From the NCBI RefSeq assembly GCF_949296715.1, contig NZ_CASFQD010000008.1:1-30160 (forward strand): a stretch of 30,160 bases of DNA, given 5' to 3'. The notes beneath the pieces are model-generated. The model saw nothing but the letters and a program-made list of their open reading frames with translations, made no database searches and was not told the origin of the DNA. The translations under genes and the position numbers were made by a program. Shown piece by piece: positions 8,246-16,028 of the stretch. Source of the stretch: an uncultured Alistipes sp. (GTDB lineage: Bacteria; Bacteroidota; Bacteroidia; Bacteroidales; Rikenellaceae). Within the stretch, counting starts at the first letter, position 1, and the number at the start of each line of letters is the position of its first letter.

Positions 8246-8528
8246 CGAAAACTTTTGAAAACAGACCTTTTGTCAGGCTGTTTTTTTACTTTTTCGCCCT
8301 TCCGCGGGCAATATTTCATGTATAAGGGCAGACCGGGAGCCTGTTTTGGGCCATTTACTGCTTATTACTGCGGGTACTGCGGGGCTTTGCGGAAAACCGC
8401 AGCCCGAAGCACGGGGCGCAGACGAAAAATCCGCCCGGGCCCGAAGGCCCGAACGGAAAGGCTGCGGCTGCGGCGAGCCGCACGCAGGAGTTTCGGCGCA
8501 GCGGGGCACGCCCCGGGCTGCGGATGCG
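8246..8528. other. Intergenic region between the SIMPL gene and cdd
   Basis: No coding frame here has protein-like composition. The right half is GC-rich and dense in short inverted repeats: the terminator at 8425-8451, GCGGCT/AGCCGC around 8463-8480, and GGGGC/GCCCC around 8503-8514. The left half is AT-rich and carries the cdd promoter. No RNA family was recognised. Confidence 0.5.
8425..8451 (-). terminator. Candidate terminator downstream of the SIMPL-domain gene
   Basis: On the minus strand CGGGCC-TTCG-GGCCCG forms a 6-bp stem closed by a C(UUCG)G tetraloop. It is followed by GGCGGA and then a T5 tract. The six bases between stem and T-run weaken the call; pairing may extend differently. 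Confidence 0.5.
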
Positions 8529-9221
8529 TCACTCGAGCACGAACTTCGTCTGCACGCTGTACTCCAGCCGGATGGTCTTGAAGTCGAGCGGCAGCTCCTC
8601 CTCGTTCTCATCGTCCCCCTTGGCCGTGGCAAAGGCAACGCGCACGATTTTCGAATTGTCGTAATAACTGGGCGTCACGTCGCTGTTCCAATCATAGATA
8701 TAGAAGCAGCGGCCGACCTTTTGTCCGATTGCTTCGGCCAGCGTTTCGGCCTTCTGCCGGGCGTTGCGGACCGCCTCGACACGCACCTCCTCCTTCAGTT
8801 CCCGGATGTGCGAGTGCGAGACGCGCTCAATCGCAACCTCCGAGATGCCCAGCGCATCCAGTGCCTGCCACACCCCGACCACCTCGGCGGCGGAGCCCAG
8901 CCGCAGTTCATACCGGGCCTTGGCAACCGACGTATTGCGCTTGAAAAAGGCGCTCGAGAGGTTCGAGACCTTGAGCTGTGCGGCGACATCGACCCCCAGT
9001 TTCTTCAGCGCGGCGACCATCTCGCGCTGCTGCTGCTCAATGGAGATTTTGCCCTTCGAGTCGCGCTCGTTGATTGTGACGGCGAGGTAAAATTCGTCGG
9101 GTTCGATCTCCCGCTCGGCGCTGCCGGTCACCTGCACGTAGCTCGGATAGGGCTCGTTCGTCTGCGCAACGGCCCCGCAGGCAATCAGCACTGCAGCAGC
9201 CAGCAAAATAATCCGTTTCAT
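8529..9221 (-). CDS. Secreted SIMPL-domain protein (DUF541)
   Basis: A 230-residue protein with a clean signal peptide (MKRIILLAAAVLIACGAVAQ), so it is probably periplasmic. The remainder fits the SIMPL/DUF541 fold: VQVTGSAEREIEPDEFYLAV at the start, a middle segment with VSNLSSAFFKRNTSVAKARYELRL, then VRNARQKAETLAEAIGQKVG, the classic SIMPL helix, and the C-terminal LEYSVQTKFVLE strand. Members such as E. coli YggE and Brucella BP26 are linked to stress or form channel-like oligomers, but no enzymatic activity is established. It lies 88 bases downstream of the methyltransferase gene. The stop is followed by a GC-rich region with a candidate terminator. Confidence 0.93.
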   Translation of the reverse strand: MKRIILLAAAVLIACGAVAQTNEPYPSYVQVTGSAEREIEPDEFYLAVTINERDSKGKISIEQQQREMVAALKKLGVDVAAQLKVSNLSSAFFKRNTSVAKARYELRLGSAAEVVGVWQALDALGISEVAIERVSHSHIRELKEEVRVEAVRNARQKAETLAEAIGQKVGRCFYIYDWNSDVTPSYYDNSKIVRVAFATAKGDDENEEELPLDFKTIRLEYSVQTKFVLE

Positions 9222-9309
9222 ATCGTTTCGTTTTAGGTGATTCCTTTATATACCAAACGGCCGGCAGCGCAAAATACTGCATGCCGCCCGCCGAAACCGC
9301 ACTGCGGGA

Positions 9310-10719
9310 TCAGCGGCGCACGAGCTTCACGACATTCTCCACGTGGTGCGTGTGGGGGAACATGTCGACCGGCTGCACGGCCTCGACCCGGTAGGCAGCG
9401 TCCAGCACCGCCAGGTCGCGGGCCTGCGTAGCGGGGTTGCAGCTCACGTAGACGATGCGCTGCGGTGCGGCCCGCAGCAGCACGTCGAGCACCGGCTCGT
9501 CGACCCCGGCGCGCGGCGGGTCGAGGATCACGACGTCGGGGTGTCCGTTCGCCGCGACGAAGGCGTCGTCGAGCACCGCCTTCATGTCACCGGCATAGAA
9601 GACCGTATTGCGGATGCCGTTCAGCTCGGAGTTGATTTTCGCGTCGGCAATCGCCTCGGGCACATACTCGATACCCACGACGCGGCGGCAGCGCGCGGCG
9701 CAGAAGTTGGCGATGGTGCCCGTACCGGTGTAGAGGTCGTAGAGCACCTCGTCGGGCTGCAGGTCGGCAAAGTCGCGCGCCACCTTGTAGAGCTCGTAGG
9801 CCTGTGCCGAATTGGTCTGGTAGAAGGACTTGGGCCCCACCTTGAAGCGCAGCCCCTCCATCTCTTCGATGATGTGGTCCTTGCCGCGGTAGCAGACCGC
9901 CTCGAGGTCGCCCACCGAGTCGTTGAGCTTCGTGTTGACGACGTAGAAGAGCGACGTGATCTGCGGGAAGGCCTCGGCGAGGTGGTCGAGCAGGGCCGTG
10001 ATGCGCGGCCGGTCGTCGGCGCCGAAGACGACGATGACCATCACCTCGCCCGTCGAGGCCGTGCGCACGATCATGTTGCGCATCAGCCCGCTGTGCTCGC
10101 GGGCGTTGTGGAACGTGTAGCCGTGTTCGAGGCAGAAGCGCTTGACCTCCAGCCGGATGGCGTTCGACGGCTCGGGCTGCAGCCAGCAGCGGCGGATGTC
10201 GAGCACCTTGTCGAACATGCCGGGAATGTGGAACCCGACGGCCGGCGCGGCCTCCAGGTCGGCACCCGAGGCGACCTCCTCGCGCGTGAGCCAGCGGCGG
10301 TCGGCAAAGGTGAATTCGAGTTTGTTGCGGTAGAACTGCGTCTGCGCCGAGGCGAGGCAGGGGCGGATTTCGGGCAGTGCGACCTTGCCGATGCGCGTGA
10401 GCTGGTCGCACACCTGCTCGCGCTTGAAGCGCAGCTGCTCCTCGTAGGGGAGGTTTTGCCACTTGCAGCCGCCGCAGACGCCGAAGTGCTCGCAGAAGGG
10501 CCGGGCGCGCAGCGGCGACTGTTTCACGTAGCGGACGACGTAGCCCTCCATGTAGCGGCGGCGCTTGCAGCGGATCTGCACGTCGACGACGTCGCCCGGC
10601 ACGGTCATCGGCACGAAGACCACCACATCCTGCCAGCGTCCCATGGCCTTGCCCTCGGCCGCCAGCGTCGTTATCTCAAGCCCCTCGATCAGGGGATAGT
10701 TCGCTTTTTTTCTTGCCAT
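9310..10719 (-). CDS. TrmA/RlmD-type 23S rRNA (uracil-5-)-methyltransferase
   Basis: From ATG 10719 the protein is 469 residues and begins MARKKANYPLIEGLEITTLA, a TRAM domain start. The frame stays open upstream to 11115, but that part is out of frame over the next gene and has no family similarity. The 4Fe-4S cysteines are C76, C82 and C85 (CEHFGVCGGC), with a fourth expected in RRCWLQPE. The SAM domain has LYDLYTGTGTIANFCA and the active-site motifs LDPPRAG and YVSCNPATQARDL, which contains the catalytic cysteine, plus DMFPHTHHVENV at the end. It transfers a methyl group to uracil C5 in 23S rRNA; the exact position (1939, 747 or other) cannot be read from sequence. A TACCTTTG promoter box lies 18 bases upstream of the start. 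Confidence 0.95.
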   Translation of the reverse strand: MARKKANYPLIEGLEITTLAAEGKAMGRWQDVVVFVPMTVPGDVVDVQIRCKRRRYMEGYVVRYVKQSPLRARPFCEHFGVCGGCKWQNLPYEEQLRFKREQVCDQLTRIGKVALPEIRPCLASAQTQFYRNKLEFTFADRRWLTREEVASGADLEAAPAVGFHIPGMFDKVLDIRRCWLQPEPSNAIRLEVKRFCLEHGYTFHNAREHSGLMRNMIVRTASTGEVMVIVVFGADDRPRITALLDHLAEAFPQITSLFYVVNTKLNDSVGDLEAVCYRGKDHIIEEMEGLRFKVGPKSFYQTNSAQAYELYKVARDFADLQPDEVLYDLYTGTGTIANFCAARCRRVVGIEYVPEAIADAKINSELNGIRNTVFYAGDMKAVLDDAFVAANGHPDVVILDPPRAGVDEPVLDVLLRAAPQRIVYVSCNPATQARDLAVLDAAYRVEAVQPVDMFPHTHHVENVVKLVRR

Positions 10720-10736
10720 CTGTTCCGGTTTTTCCG

Positions 10737-10771
10737 CAAAGGTACAACATATCCGAAATTTACGGCACAAA
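10737..10771 (-). promoter_or_regulatory. Candidate promoter for the rRNA methyltransferase
   Basis: The minus strand has TACCTTTG (10737-10744), a full match to TAnnTTTG, and a TTTG at 10768-10771. The spacer is 23 bases, a little longer than the usual 19-21. The start codon is at 10719. Confidence 0.5.
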
Positions 10772-10870
10772 ACGGCCCATTTTTCCCGAATCGGGCCGCA
10801 GGACAAACCCTGCGCCGCAGAATCCGCCCGGCAGAGATTCCTTTCCGCACGCTGCGGCAAACCGCCGACC

Positions 10871-10920
10871 GCACCGGACAAGGCCCGCACCGGCCGGGCC
10901 GCACCGGCAGCACCGCACCG
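10871..10920. repeat. Four short direct repeats of GCACCG
   Basis: GCACCG occurs at 10871, 10887, 10901 and 10915 (spacings 16, 14, 14), each preceded by C and the first three followed by G. This lies in the non-coding stretch between the lipoprotein stop and the methyltransferase promoter. It may be chance in GC-rich DNA, a structured 3' end or a protein-binding array. No function is assigned. Confidence 0.4.
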
Positions 10921-10921
10921 T

Positions 10922-12073
10922 TCACTCCGGCCGCTCCGGACGTCTGTCCCGGGCGCGCTGACGCACGCCGCCGAGCCAGAACCCCAGTGCAAAGGGTCCG
11001 CCGATGAGGACCACGAGCGCCAGCACCACATAGAGCACGACCCGCCCGACCAGCCCCGGCACCTGCTCCATCGTCTGCACGACGAGCTCTTCGGCCGACG
11101 CGCGCAGCTGCTCAACGGCCGCCTGCCGCTCGCGGCTCACGTAGGTCTGGATCGCCTCGCGCTGCATGTCGAGCGCCGAAAAGGCGTACTGCACCGTGGC
11201 ATCCATCGACGCCATGACCCCCTCAACCTGTACGCGCAGCTCCGCAAGCGCCCGCTCCGAGATGTCGGGCAGCTGCTCCGCCACAGCGACCATGCGGTCG
11301 AAACTGCGCTCCAGCGAATCGAGCTGCGCCCCGACCTGCGTGCGCAGGCTGTCCTGCCGCAGCTGCATCCCGAGCAGGTCGCCCGACCAGCCGAGCGTGC
11401 TGGAGAGCTGCTGCGTGCGGGCACTCACGCGGTCGTTGACATCGGCCAGCACCTCGGCGATCGACCCCGTGGCGGCATCGTAAGGCAGGCCGTGGCGCTC
11501 GAGGCAGTCGATCCACGCCAGGGTCGTATTGTCGGAGGTATCCTCTCCGGGGAGCGGATTCTCCGCCACATACTCCGCGACAAAATCCGCCATCAGGGCA
11601 TAACGTTCCGCATCGAGCAGGCGGCGCGCCAGCGTCCCGACCTGCCGGTCGAGCCGCGCGGCCGTTGCGCGGGCCATGCCGCTCTGCGCCCCGAAGAGCA
11701 GCGAGTCGGGCCGCGCAGCAAACTCCGTATCCATGCGCCGGCAGAGAATCCACAGGTCGGCCAGCGCCACGTCGGGCATGCCCTGCATCGCGGCATCGAC
11801 CGCGGCGCGCGCGGTGCGTATCTTCCACCGCACGGCCGCCATGCACGTCGCGGCATCGGGCGCCGCGGCGGCGATCGAGTCGGCGGTCCGGGCCACCTCG
11901 TCCGTCAATTCGTAATAGAACCCGCGCGTCATCGTCCGGATGCGCAGCTGCTCCTTCGGCAGCGGGTCACCCGTCGACACGGAGACCTTCAGCAGCGAGC
12001 AGCCCGACCAGGCCGCAGCCGCCAGCAGTGCGGCACAGAGCCGCACCAGCAACACACTTCGCTTCATTTTCAT
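10922..12073 (-). CDS. Unrecognised lipoprotein with C-terminal membrane helix
   Basis: From ATG 12073 the protein is 383 residues (12067 is an alternative start); the upstream ATG at 12130 adds a basic stretch unlike a signal peptide. The N-terminus MKMKRSVLLVRLCAALLAAA leads to a lipobox ending at C25 (WSGCSLLK), with no acidic export signal after it. The middle 300 residues are alanine- and arginine-rich and look mostly helical, with heptad-like stretches (for example LRTQVGAQLDSLERSFDRMV). Near the C-terminus VVLYVVLALVVLIGG followed by FALGFWLGGV is a convincing transmembrane helix, then a basic, proline-containing tail. No family was recognised. It is divergent from the MBL-fold gene, with -7-like boxes between them. 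Confidence 0.85.
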   Translation of the reverse strand: MKMKRSVLLVRLCAALLAAAAWSGCSLLKVSVSTGDPLPKEQLRIRTMTRGFYYELTDEVARTADSIAAAAPDAATCMAAVRWKIRTARAAVDAAMQGMPDVALADLWILCRRMDTEFAARPDSLLFGAQSGMARATAARLDRQVGTLARRLLDAERYALMADFVAEYVAENPLPGEDTSDNTTLAWIDCLERHGLPYDAATGSIAEVLADVNDRVSARTQQLSSTLGWSGDLLGMQLRQDSLRTQVGAQLDSLERSFDRMVAVAEQLPDISERALAELRVQVEGVMASMDATVQYAFSALDMQREAIQTYVSRERQAAVEQLRASAEELVVQTMEQVPGLVGRVVLYVVLALVVLIGGPFALGFWLGGVRQRARDRRPERPE

Positions 12074-12173
12074 CCCTTTCTGACACCCGCGCCGCAAGGA
12101 TCGCACCGTTTTTTTCGCCGGAAGCGGCATGCGACCCGGCAGCCGGCACGCGGCCGGCCCCGCACGGGCGATT

Positions 12174-12211
12174 CAAAGATAAGGAAATTTCCCGCAAAAA
12201 TGCTATCTTTG
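12174..12211. promoter_or_regulatory. Divergent promoter region with mirrored -7 boxes
   Basis: TATCTTTG occurs on the plus strand at 12204-12211 and on the minus strand at 12174-12181, an exact 8-base inverted pair. Each faces its own gene: the MBL-fold gene at 12246 and the lipoprotein at 12073. Between them at 12183-12192 is the perfect palindrome GGAAATTTCC. Neither box has a clear TTTG at -33. Confidence 0.5.
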
Positions 12212-12245
12212 TCCCAACGCAACCATACGGAACAATACGCGCAAC

Positions 12246-12917
12246 ATGAAAATCGCCTGCCTGCCTTTCAATCCGATTCAGGAGAACACCTATGTCGTCT
12301 GGGACGACACGAACGAATGCATCATCATCGACGCCGGCAACTCCTCCCCGCGCGAGGATGCCGCGCTGGACAACTTCATCGCCCAGCAGGGGCTGAAGCC
12401 CGTCCTCGCGGCCAACACCCACGGCCACTTCGACCACACGCTGGGCGTCGAGCACCTCAAACAGCGCTACGGCATCCCCTTCGCCCTCTCGTCGAAGGAC
12501 CGGTTCCTGCTGGACAACGCCGCGGTGAGCGGGTCGGTCTTCGGCGTGAAGATCGGCGCCATGCCCTCGGTGGACCTCGATCTGGAGACGATGACGGAGC
12601 TGCGCTTCGGAAAGACGACCCTGCGGGTGATCCCGACGCCGGGCCACACGCCGGGCCACGTGGTCTTCCACGAGCCGCAGTCGCGGGCCCTCTTCACGGG
12701 CGACACGCTCTTCCGCGAGTCGATCGGCCGCACGGACCTGCCCGGGGGCGACTATTCGTGGATCATGCGTTCGATCCTCGAGCAGATTCTCCCGCTGGGC
12801 GACGAGACGCACGTCTACCCGGGCCACGGGCCCGAAACGACGCTCGGCCACGAGACACTCTACAACCCCTTCATCGTCGAGGTCCTCAACGAGGAGGTCA
12901 ACTACCGCGACCGGTAA
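12246..12917 (+). CDS. MBL-fold metallo-hydrolase (glyoxalase II-like)
   Basis: A 223-residue protein with the metallo-beta-lactamase fold. It shows the metal-binding THGHFDH at residues 58-64 (H59, H61, D63, H64), GHTPGHVVFH, the bridging aspartate in LFTGDTLF and the last histidine in VYPGHGPET. The N-terminus MKIACLPFNPIQENTYVVWD is typical of the short glyoxalase II-like hydrolases widespread in Bacteroidota, which lack the C-terminal substrate domain of true glyoxalase II. The substrate is unknown; a thioester is likely from the family. It is the first gene of a long plus-strand series and has a TATCTTTG box 35 bases upstream. Confidence 0.95.
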   Translation: MKIACLPFNPIQENTYVVWDDTNECIIIDAGNSSPREDAALDNFIAQQGLKPVLAANTHGHFDHTLGVEHLKQRYGIPFALSSKDRFLLDNAAVSGSVFGVKIGAMPSVDLDLETMTELRFGKTTLRVIPTPGHTPGHVVFHEPQSRALFTGDTLFRESIGRTDLPGGDYSWIMRSILEQILPLGDETHVYPGHGPETTLGHETLYNPFIVEVLNEEVNYRDR

Positions 12918-12995
12918 CCGGAGCCGCAACCTGCGGTGCGCGGAGCCCGCACCGGACAGCCGGCCGGCCCGCCGCCGCAAATCAACACGAACGGA

Positions 12996-13724
12996 ATGAA
13001 ACGCCTGATCCACCGAATACTCTACCACACGCTGCCGCTCGGGGGCTACCTCCGCGCCGTGAGCCGCCTGTTCTTCCTCTGGCAGCGCCTCGGCATCGGA
13101 CGCCGCGCCCCCGCCACGGAGTATGTCTACCACCTCGCGTCGCTCGTCCGCACGGGCGACGTCTGCATCGACATCGGCGCCAACCTCGGCTACTACACCC
13201 GCACGCTGTCGCGGCTGGTCGGGCCCGCGGGGCGCGTCCTTGCCGTGGAGCCCATGCCGCCCATGCTGGAGGTTCTGCGCCGCAACACGCGCCGCTGCCG
13301 CAACGTCGATATCCTCCCCTACGCCCTCGGCGAGGAGGAGCGCACCGTGCGCATGGCCAACGACTCGGCCTGCGCGACGGGCTACCTCGGCACGGGGCAG
13401 AACTTCGTCGACGAGCGCGGCACGGCACGGGGCGTCGCCTTCGAGGCCGAAATGCGGCGCGGCAGCCGGCTCTTCGCCTCGCTCGGCCGCCTCGACTTCA
13501 TCAAGTGCGACATCGAGGGGTACGAACTCCACGTCATGCGCGAGATGCAGCCCCTTCTGGAACGTTTCCGGCCCGTGGTGCTTATCGAGACGGGCGGCGA
13601 AAACCGGCCGAAGATCATCCGCCTCTTCACCGGGATGGGCTATGCGGGCTTCACGCTCGACAACGGCCGCGAGGTGCCCCTGGCCGACGGCACGACGAAG
13701 GACATCATCTTCCGGCCGCAGTAA
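12996..13724 (+). CDS. FkbM family SAM-dependent methyltransferase
   Basis: Starting at ATG 12996 the protein is 242 residues (MKRLIHRILYHTLPLGGYLR). An in-frame ATG at 12936 adds 20 proline- and glycine-rich residues and is rejected. The SAM-binding motif is CIDIGANLGYYTRTLSRL (glycine loop at residues 59-66), followed by LAVEPMPPMLEVLRRN and the FkbM signature FIKCDIEGYELHVMREM. The C-terminal VVLIETGGENRP and GYAGFTLDNGR also match. FkbM enzymes methylate hydroxyls, often on glycans or secondary metabolites; the substrate is unknown here. It lies 78 bases after the MBL-fold gene and 22 bases before trmD. Confidence 0.92.
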   Translation: MKRLIHRILYHTLPLGGYLRAVSRLFFLWQRLGIGRRAPATEYVYHLASLVRTGDVCIDIGANLGYYTRTLSRLVGPAGRVLAVEPMPPMLEVLRRNTRRCRNVDILPYALGEEERTVRMANDSACATGYLGTGQNFVDERGTARGVAFEAEMRRGSRLFASLGRLDFIKCDIEGYELHVMREMQPLLERFRPVVLIETGGENRPKIIRLFTGMGYAGFTLDNGREVPLADGTTKDIIFRPQ

Positions 13725-13746
13725 CATCCGAAAAAACGACACAGCC

Positions 13747-14424
13747 ATGCGCATCGACATCATCTCCTCGGTTCCCGACCTCATGACCTCGCCCCTGAAC
13801 GAATCGATCCTCAAGCGGGCGCAGGAGAAGGGCTTTGCCCGAATCGTCGTACACAACCTCCACGACTACGCCCACGACCGCCGCAAGACCACGGACGACT
13901 ACCCGTTCGGCGGCGAGGCGGGGATGGTCATGAAGTGCGAGCCGGTCTTCGAACTGATCGAGAAACTCCAGTCCGAGCGGCACTACGACGAGGTGATTTA
14001 CACCTCGCCCGACGGCGTGCGCTACGACCAGCACGAGGCCAACCGCCTCTCGACACTCGAGAACATCATCATCCTCTGCGGCCACTACAAGGGCATCGAC
14101 CACCGCATCCGCGAGCACCTCATCACGCACGAGATTTCGATCGGCGACTACGTCCTCACGGGGGGCGAGCTGGCCGCCTGCATCATCGCCGACTCGGTCG
14201 TGCGGCTCATCCCCGGGGCAATCGGCGACGAGGCCTCGGCGCTGACCGACTCGTTCCAGGACAACCTGCTGGCACCGCCCATCTACACGCGGCCCGCGGA
14301 GTTCCGGGGCTGGCGCGTGCCGGACGTGCTGCTCTCGGGCAACTTCGCCGAGATCGAGAAGTGGCAGGACGAGCAGGCGTGGGAGCGCACGCGCCGTCTG
14401 CGCCCCGACCTTTTGGAAAAGTGA
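13747..14424 (+). CDS. trmD: tRNA (guanine37-N1)-methyltransferase
   Basis: From ATG 13747 the protein is 225 residues, normal for TrmD (MRIDIISSVPDLMTSPLNES). The frame is open further upstream only over fkbM in another frame. TrmD hallmarks are present: the trefoil-knot SAM site IILCGHYKGIDHRIREH, then HEISIGDYVLTGGELAA, and the linker GDEASALTDSFQDNLLAPP with the catalytic aspartate. It makes m1G37 in tRNAs reading CNN codons and prevents frameshifting. Its final codons and TGA stop fall inside the left inverted repeat of the four-helix-bundle unit, so the C-terminus (LLEK) may have been supplied by that insertion. Confidence 0.97.
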   Translation: MRIDIISSVPDLMTSPLNESILKRAQEKGFARIVVHNLHDYAHDRRKTTDDYPFGGEAGMVMKCEPVFELIEKLQSERHYDEVIYTSPDGVRYDQHEANRLSTLENIIILCGHYKGIDHRIREHLITHEISIGDYVLTGGELAACIIADSVVRLIPGAIGDEASALTDSFQDNLLAPPIYTRPAEFRGWRVPDVLLSGNFAEIEKWQDEQAWERTRRLRPDLLEK

Positions 14425-14443
14425 AAGGTAAAAGGAGAAAAGT
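14416..14443 (+). repeat. Left inverted repeat of the four-helix-bundle unit
   Basis: A purine-rich 28-base arm (only G, A and T; it contains TGAAAGGTAAAAGG) matches the reverse complement of 14828-14855 at 26 of 28 positions by hand alignment; the mismatches are at 14421 and 14436. The arm includes the last two sense codons and the stop of trmD. Confidence 0.8.
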
Positions 14444-14458
14444 AAATAACAGACAATA

Positions 14459-14815
14459 ATGATTATACAGGACAGGAGCAAAAGGTTCGCCGTTGACATC
14501 GTCCGGTTCTACAAGTATCTGACCGACGAAAAGGCGGAGCATGTTCTGTCCAGGCAGCTGCTGCGAAGCGGCACCGCCATCGGAGCGAATATCGCCGAGG
14601 CCGCCAATGCGCAAAGCGACAAAGATTTTCTATCCAAAATATCCATCGCCCTGAAAGAGTGTACCGAAACGAAATACTGGCTGGAAGTGCTCGTCGAATC
14701 GGGTCTGACCGAGCAGGACTCCTGCCGCACGCTTTACGAAGCGTGCATAGAGTTGCAGAAACTGCTGACCCGGACAGTCAAGACAACCAAACAAAAGCTT
14801 GCCGCGATGCCCTGA
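14459..14815 (+). CDS. Four-helix-bundle protein (S23 / Avd-like family)
   Basis: A 118-residue, almost entirely helical protein (MIIQDRSKRFAVDIVRFYKY) with the family hallmark LSRQLLRSGTAIGANIAEAANAQSDKDF-type segment at residues 31-56, then KISIALKECTETKYWLEVLV. These proteins were first seen encoded by intervening sequences inside 23S rRNA genes. Their relative Avd assists reverse transcriptase in diversity-generating retroelements. Free-standing copies have no known function; a pentameric nucleic-acid-binding role is inferred from Avd. The gene is visibly less GC-rich than trmD and lpxB, is enclosed by inverted repeats, and interrupts an otherwise close gene pair, all signs of acquisition. 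No rRNA or reverse transcriptase is nearby. Confidence 0.93.
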   Translation: MIIQDRSKRFAVDIVRFYKYLTDEKAEHVLSRQLLRSGTAIGANIAEAANAQSDKDFLSKISIALKECTETKYWLEVLVESGLTEQDSCRTLYEACIELQKLLTRTVKTTKQKLAAMP

Positions 14816-14827
14816 CTTTTCACAGGC

Positions 14828-14855
14828 ACTTTTCACCTTTTACCTTTCAATTTTC
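14828..14855 (-). repeat. Right inverted repeat of the four-helix-bundle unit
   Basis: A pyrimidine-rich 28-base arm containing CCTTTTACCTTTCA, the reverse complement of 14416-14443 with two mismatches. It ends six bases before the lpxB start. Additional TTTTCAC motifs at 14817-14823 and 14851-14857 extend the pattern. Confidence 0.8.
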
Positions 14856-14861
14856 ACCTTC

Positions 14862-16004
14862 ATGAAGTATTTTCTTATTGCCGGCGAGCCGTCGGGCGAC
14901 CTGCACGGCGCAAACCTCATCAAGGGGCTCCGCAAGGCCGACCCCGCGGCGGAGTTCCGCTTCTGGGGCGGGGACCTGATGGCCGCGGCGGGCGGCGCGG
15001 AGAACCTCCGCAAGCACTACCGCGAGACGTCGTTCTTCGGTGTGGTGCAGGTGCTGCGCAACCTCGGCACGATCCACCGCCAGATGCGCGAATGCCGCGA
15101 CGAGGTCGCCGCCTGGCAGCCCGACGTGCTGATCCTCGTCGACTACCCGGGCTTCAACATGAAGATGGCCCGCTGGGCCCATGCACGCGGCATCCGCACC
15201 TTCTACTACATCGCCCCGAAGGTCTGGGCCTCGCGCGAGGGGCGCATCCGCGCGCTGCGGCGCGACGTCGACCGCCTCTTCGTCATCTTCCCCTTCGAGT
15301 GCGACTACTTCCCGCGCCACGGCATCGAGCCCCTCTTCGAGGGCAACCCGCTGGTTGACGCGCTGGAGGCACGCCGAGCCGCACTCCCGACATCCGAGGA
15401 GTTCCGCCGCCGCAACGGCCTCGACCCGCGGCCGATCATCGCCCTGCTGGCCGGCAGCCGCCGCTCGGAGATCCGCAAGAACCTCCCGCTCATGGCACGC
15501 CTGGCACAGCGCTTCGACGGCTGGCAGTTCGTCGTGGCGGGGGTGCCGTGGCTCGACCGCGCACTCTACGAGGAGGCGGCCGCCGGAAGCGGCATCCGCT
15601 ACGTCTGCGACCAGACCTACGAGACGCTCCTTGCCGCCGAGGCCGCCGTCGTCACCTCGGGCACGGCGACGCTCGAGACGGCCCTGCTGGGCACGCCCGA
15701 GGTGGTCGTCTACCGTCTGCCGGCCATCGAGTACCGCTGCATGCCCCTTGTGGTGCGCTGCCCGTGGATCTCGCTCGTGAACCTCAACCTCGGGCGCGAA
15801 TCGGTGGCCGAAGTGCTCCAGTCCAGCCTCGACACGGCACGCGCCGAGCGCGAGCTGCGTGCGATCCTGCCCGGCGGCGAAAAGCGCGAACGCATGCTGG
15901 CCGACTTCCGGGAGCTGCGCACCGTCATCGGCGGCCCCGGGGCCAGCGACCGCGTCGCCGCACGCATGGTCGCCCTGCTGCGCGCCGAAAAGCCGGAAAA
16001 ATAA
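14862..16004 (+). CDS. lpxB: Lipid-A-disaccharide synthase
   Basis: From ATG 14862 the protein is 380 residues, typical of LpxB, a GT19 glycosyltransferase that joins UDP-2,3-diacylglucosamine and lipid X in the lipid A pathway at the inner membrane. It begins MKYFLIAGEPSGDLHGANLI, the family signature. Also present are FWGGDLMAAAGG, VLILVDYPGFNMKMARWA, YYIAPKVWASREGRI, FPFECDYF, FEGNPLVDAL and LLAGSRRSEIRKNLPLM, and the late TSGTATLETALLGTPEVVVYR. An earlier in-frame ATG at 14799 would run through the inverted repeat and four-helix gene end, so it is rejected. Only six bases separate the repeat from the ATG, so the lpxB ribosome-binding region is partly repeat sequence. Confidence 0.97.
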   Translation: MKYFLIAGEPSGDLHGANLIKGLRKADPAAEFRFWGGDLMAAAGGAENLRKHYRETSFFGVVQVLRNLGTIHRQMRECRDEVAAWQPDVLILVDYPGFNMKMARWAHARGIRTFYYIAPKVWASREGRIRALRRDVDRLFVIFPFECDYFPRHGIEPLFEGNPLVDALEARRAALPTSEEFRRRNGLDPRPIIALLAGSRRSEIRKNLPLMARLAQRFDGWQFVVAGVPWLDRALYEEAAAGSGIRYVCDQTYETLLAAEAAVVTSGTATLETALLGTPEVVVYRLPAIEYRCMPLVVRCPWISLVNLNLGRESVAEVLQSSLDTARAERELRAILPGGEKRERMLADFRELRTVIGGPGASDRVAARMVALLRAEKPEK

Positions 16005-16028
16005 CCGAACCCGAACACCCGAAAGCCC

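Noticed and set aside
11492..13786. A 764-codon plus-strand frame across the lipoprotein, MBL and FkbM genes
   Set aside because: It crosses three real genes and a promoter region out of frame and matches no family.
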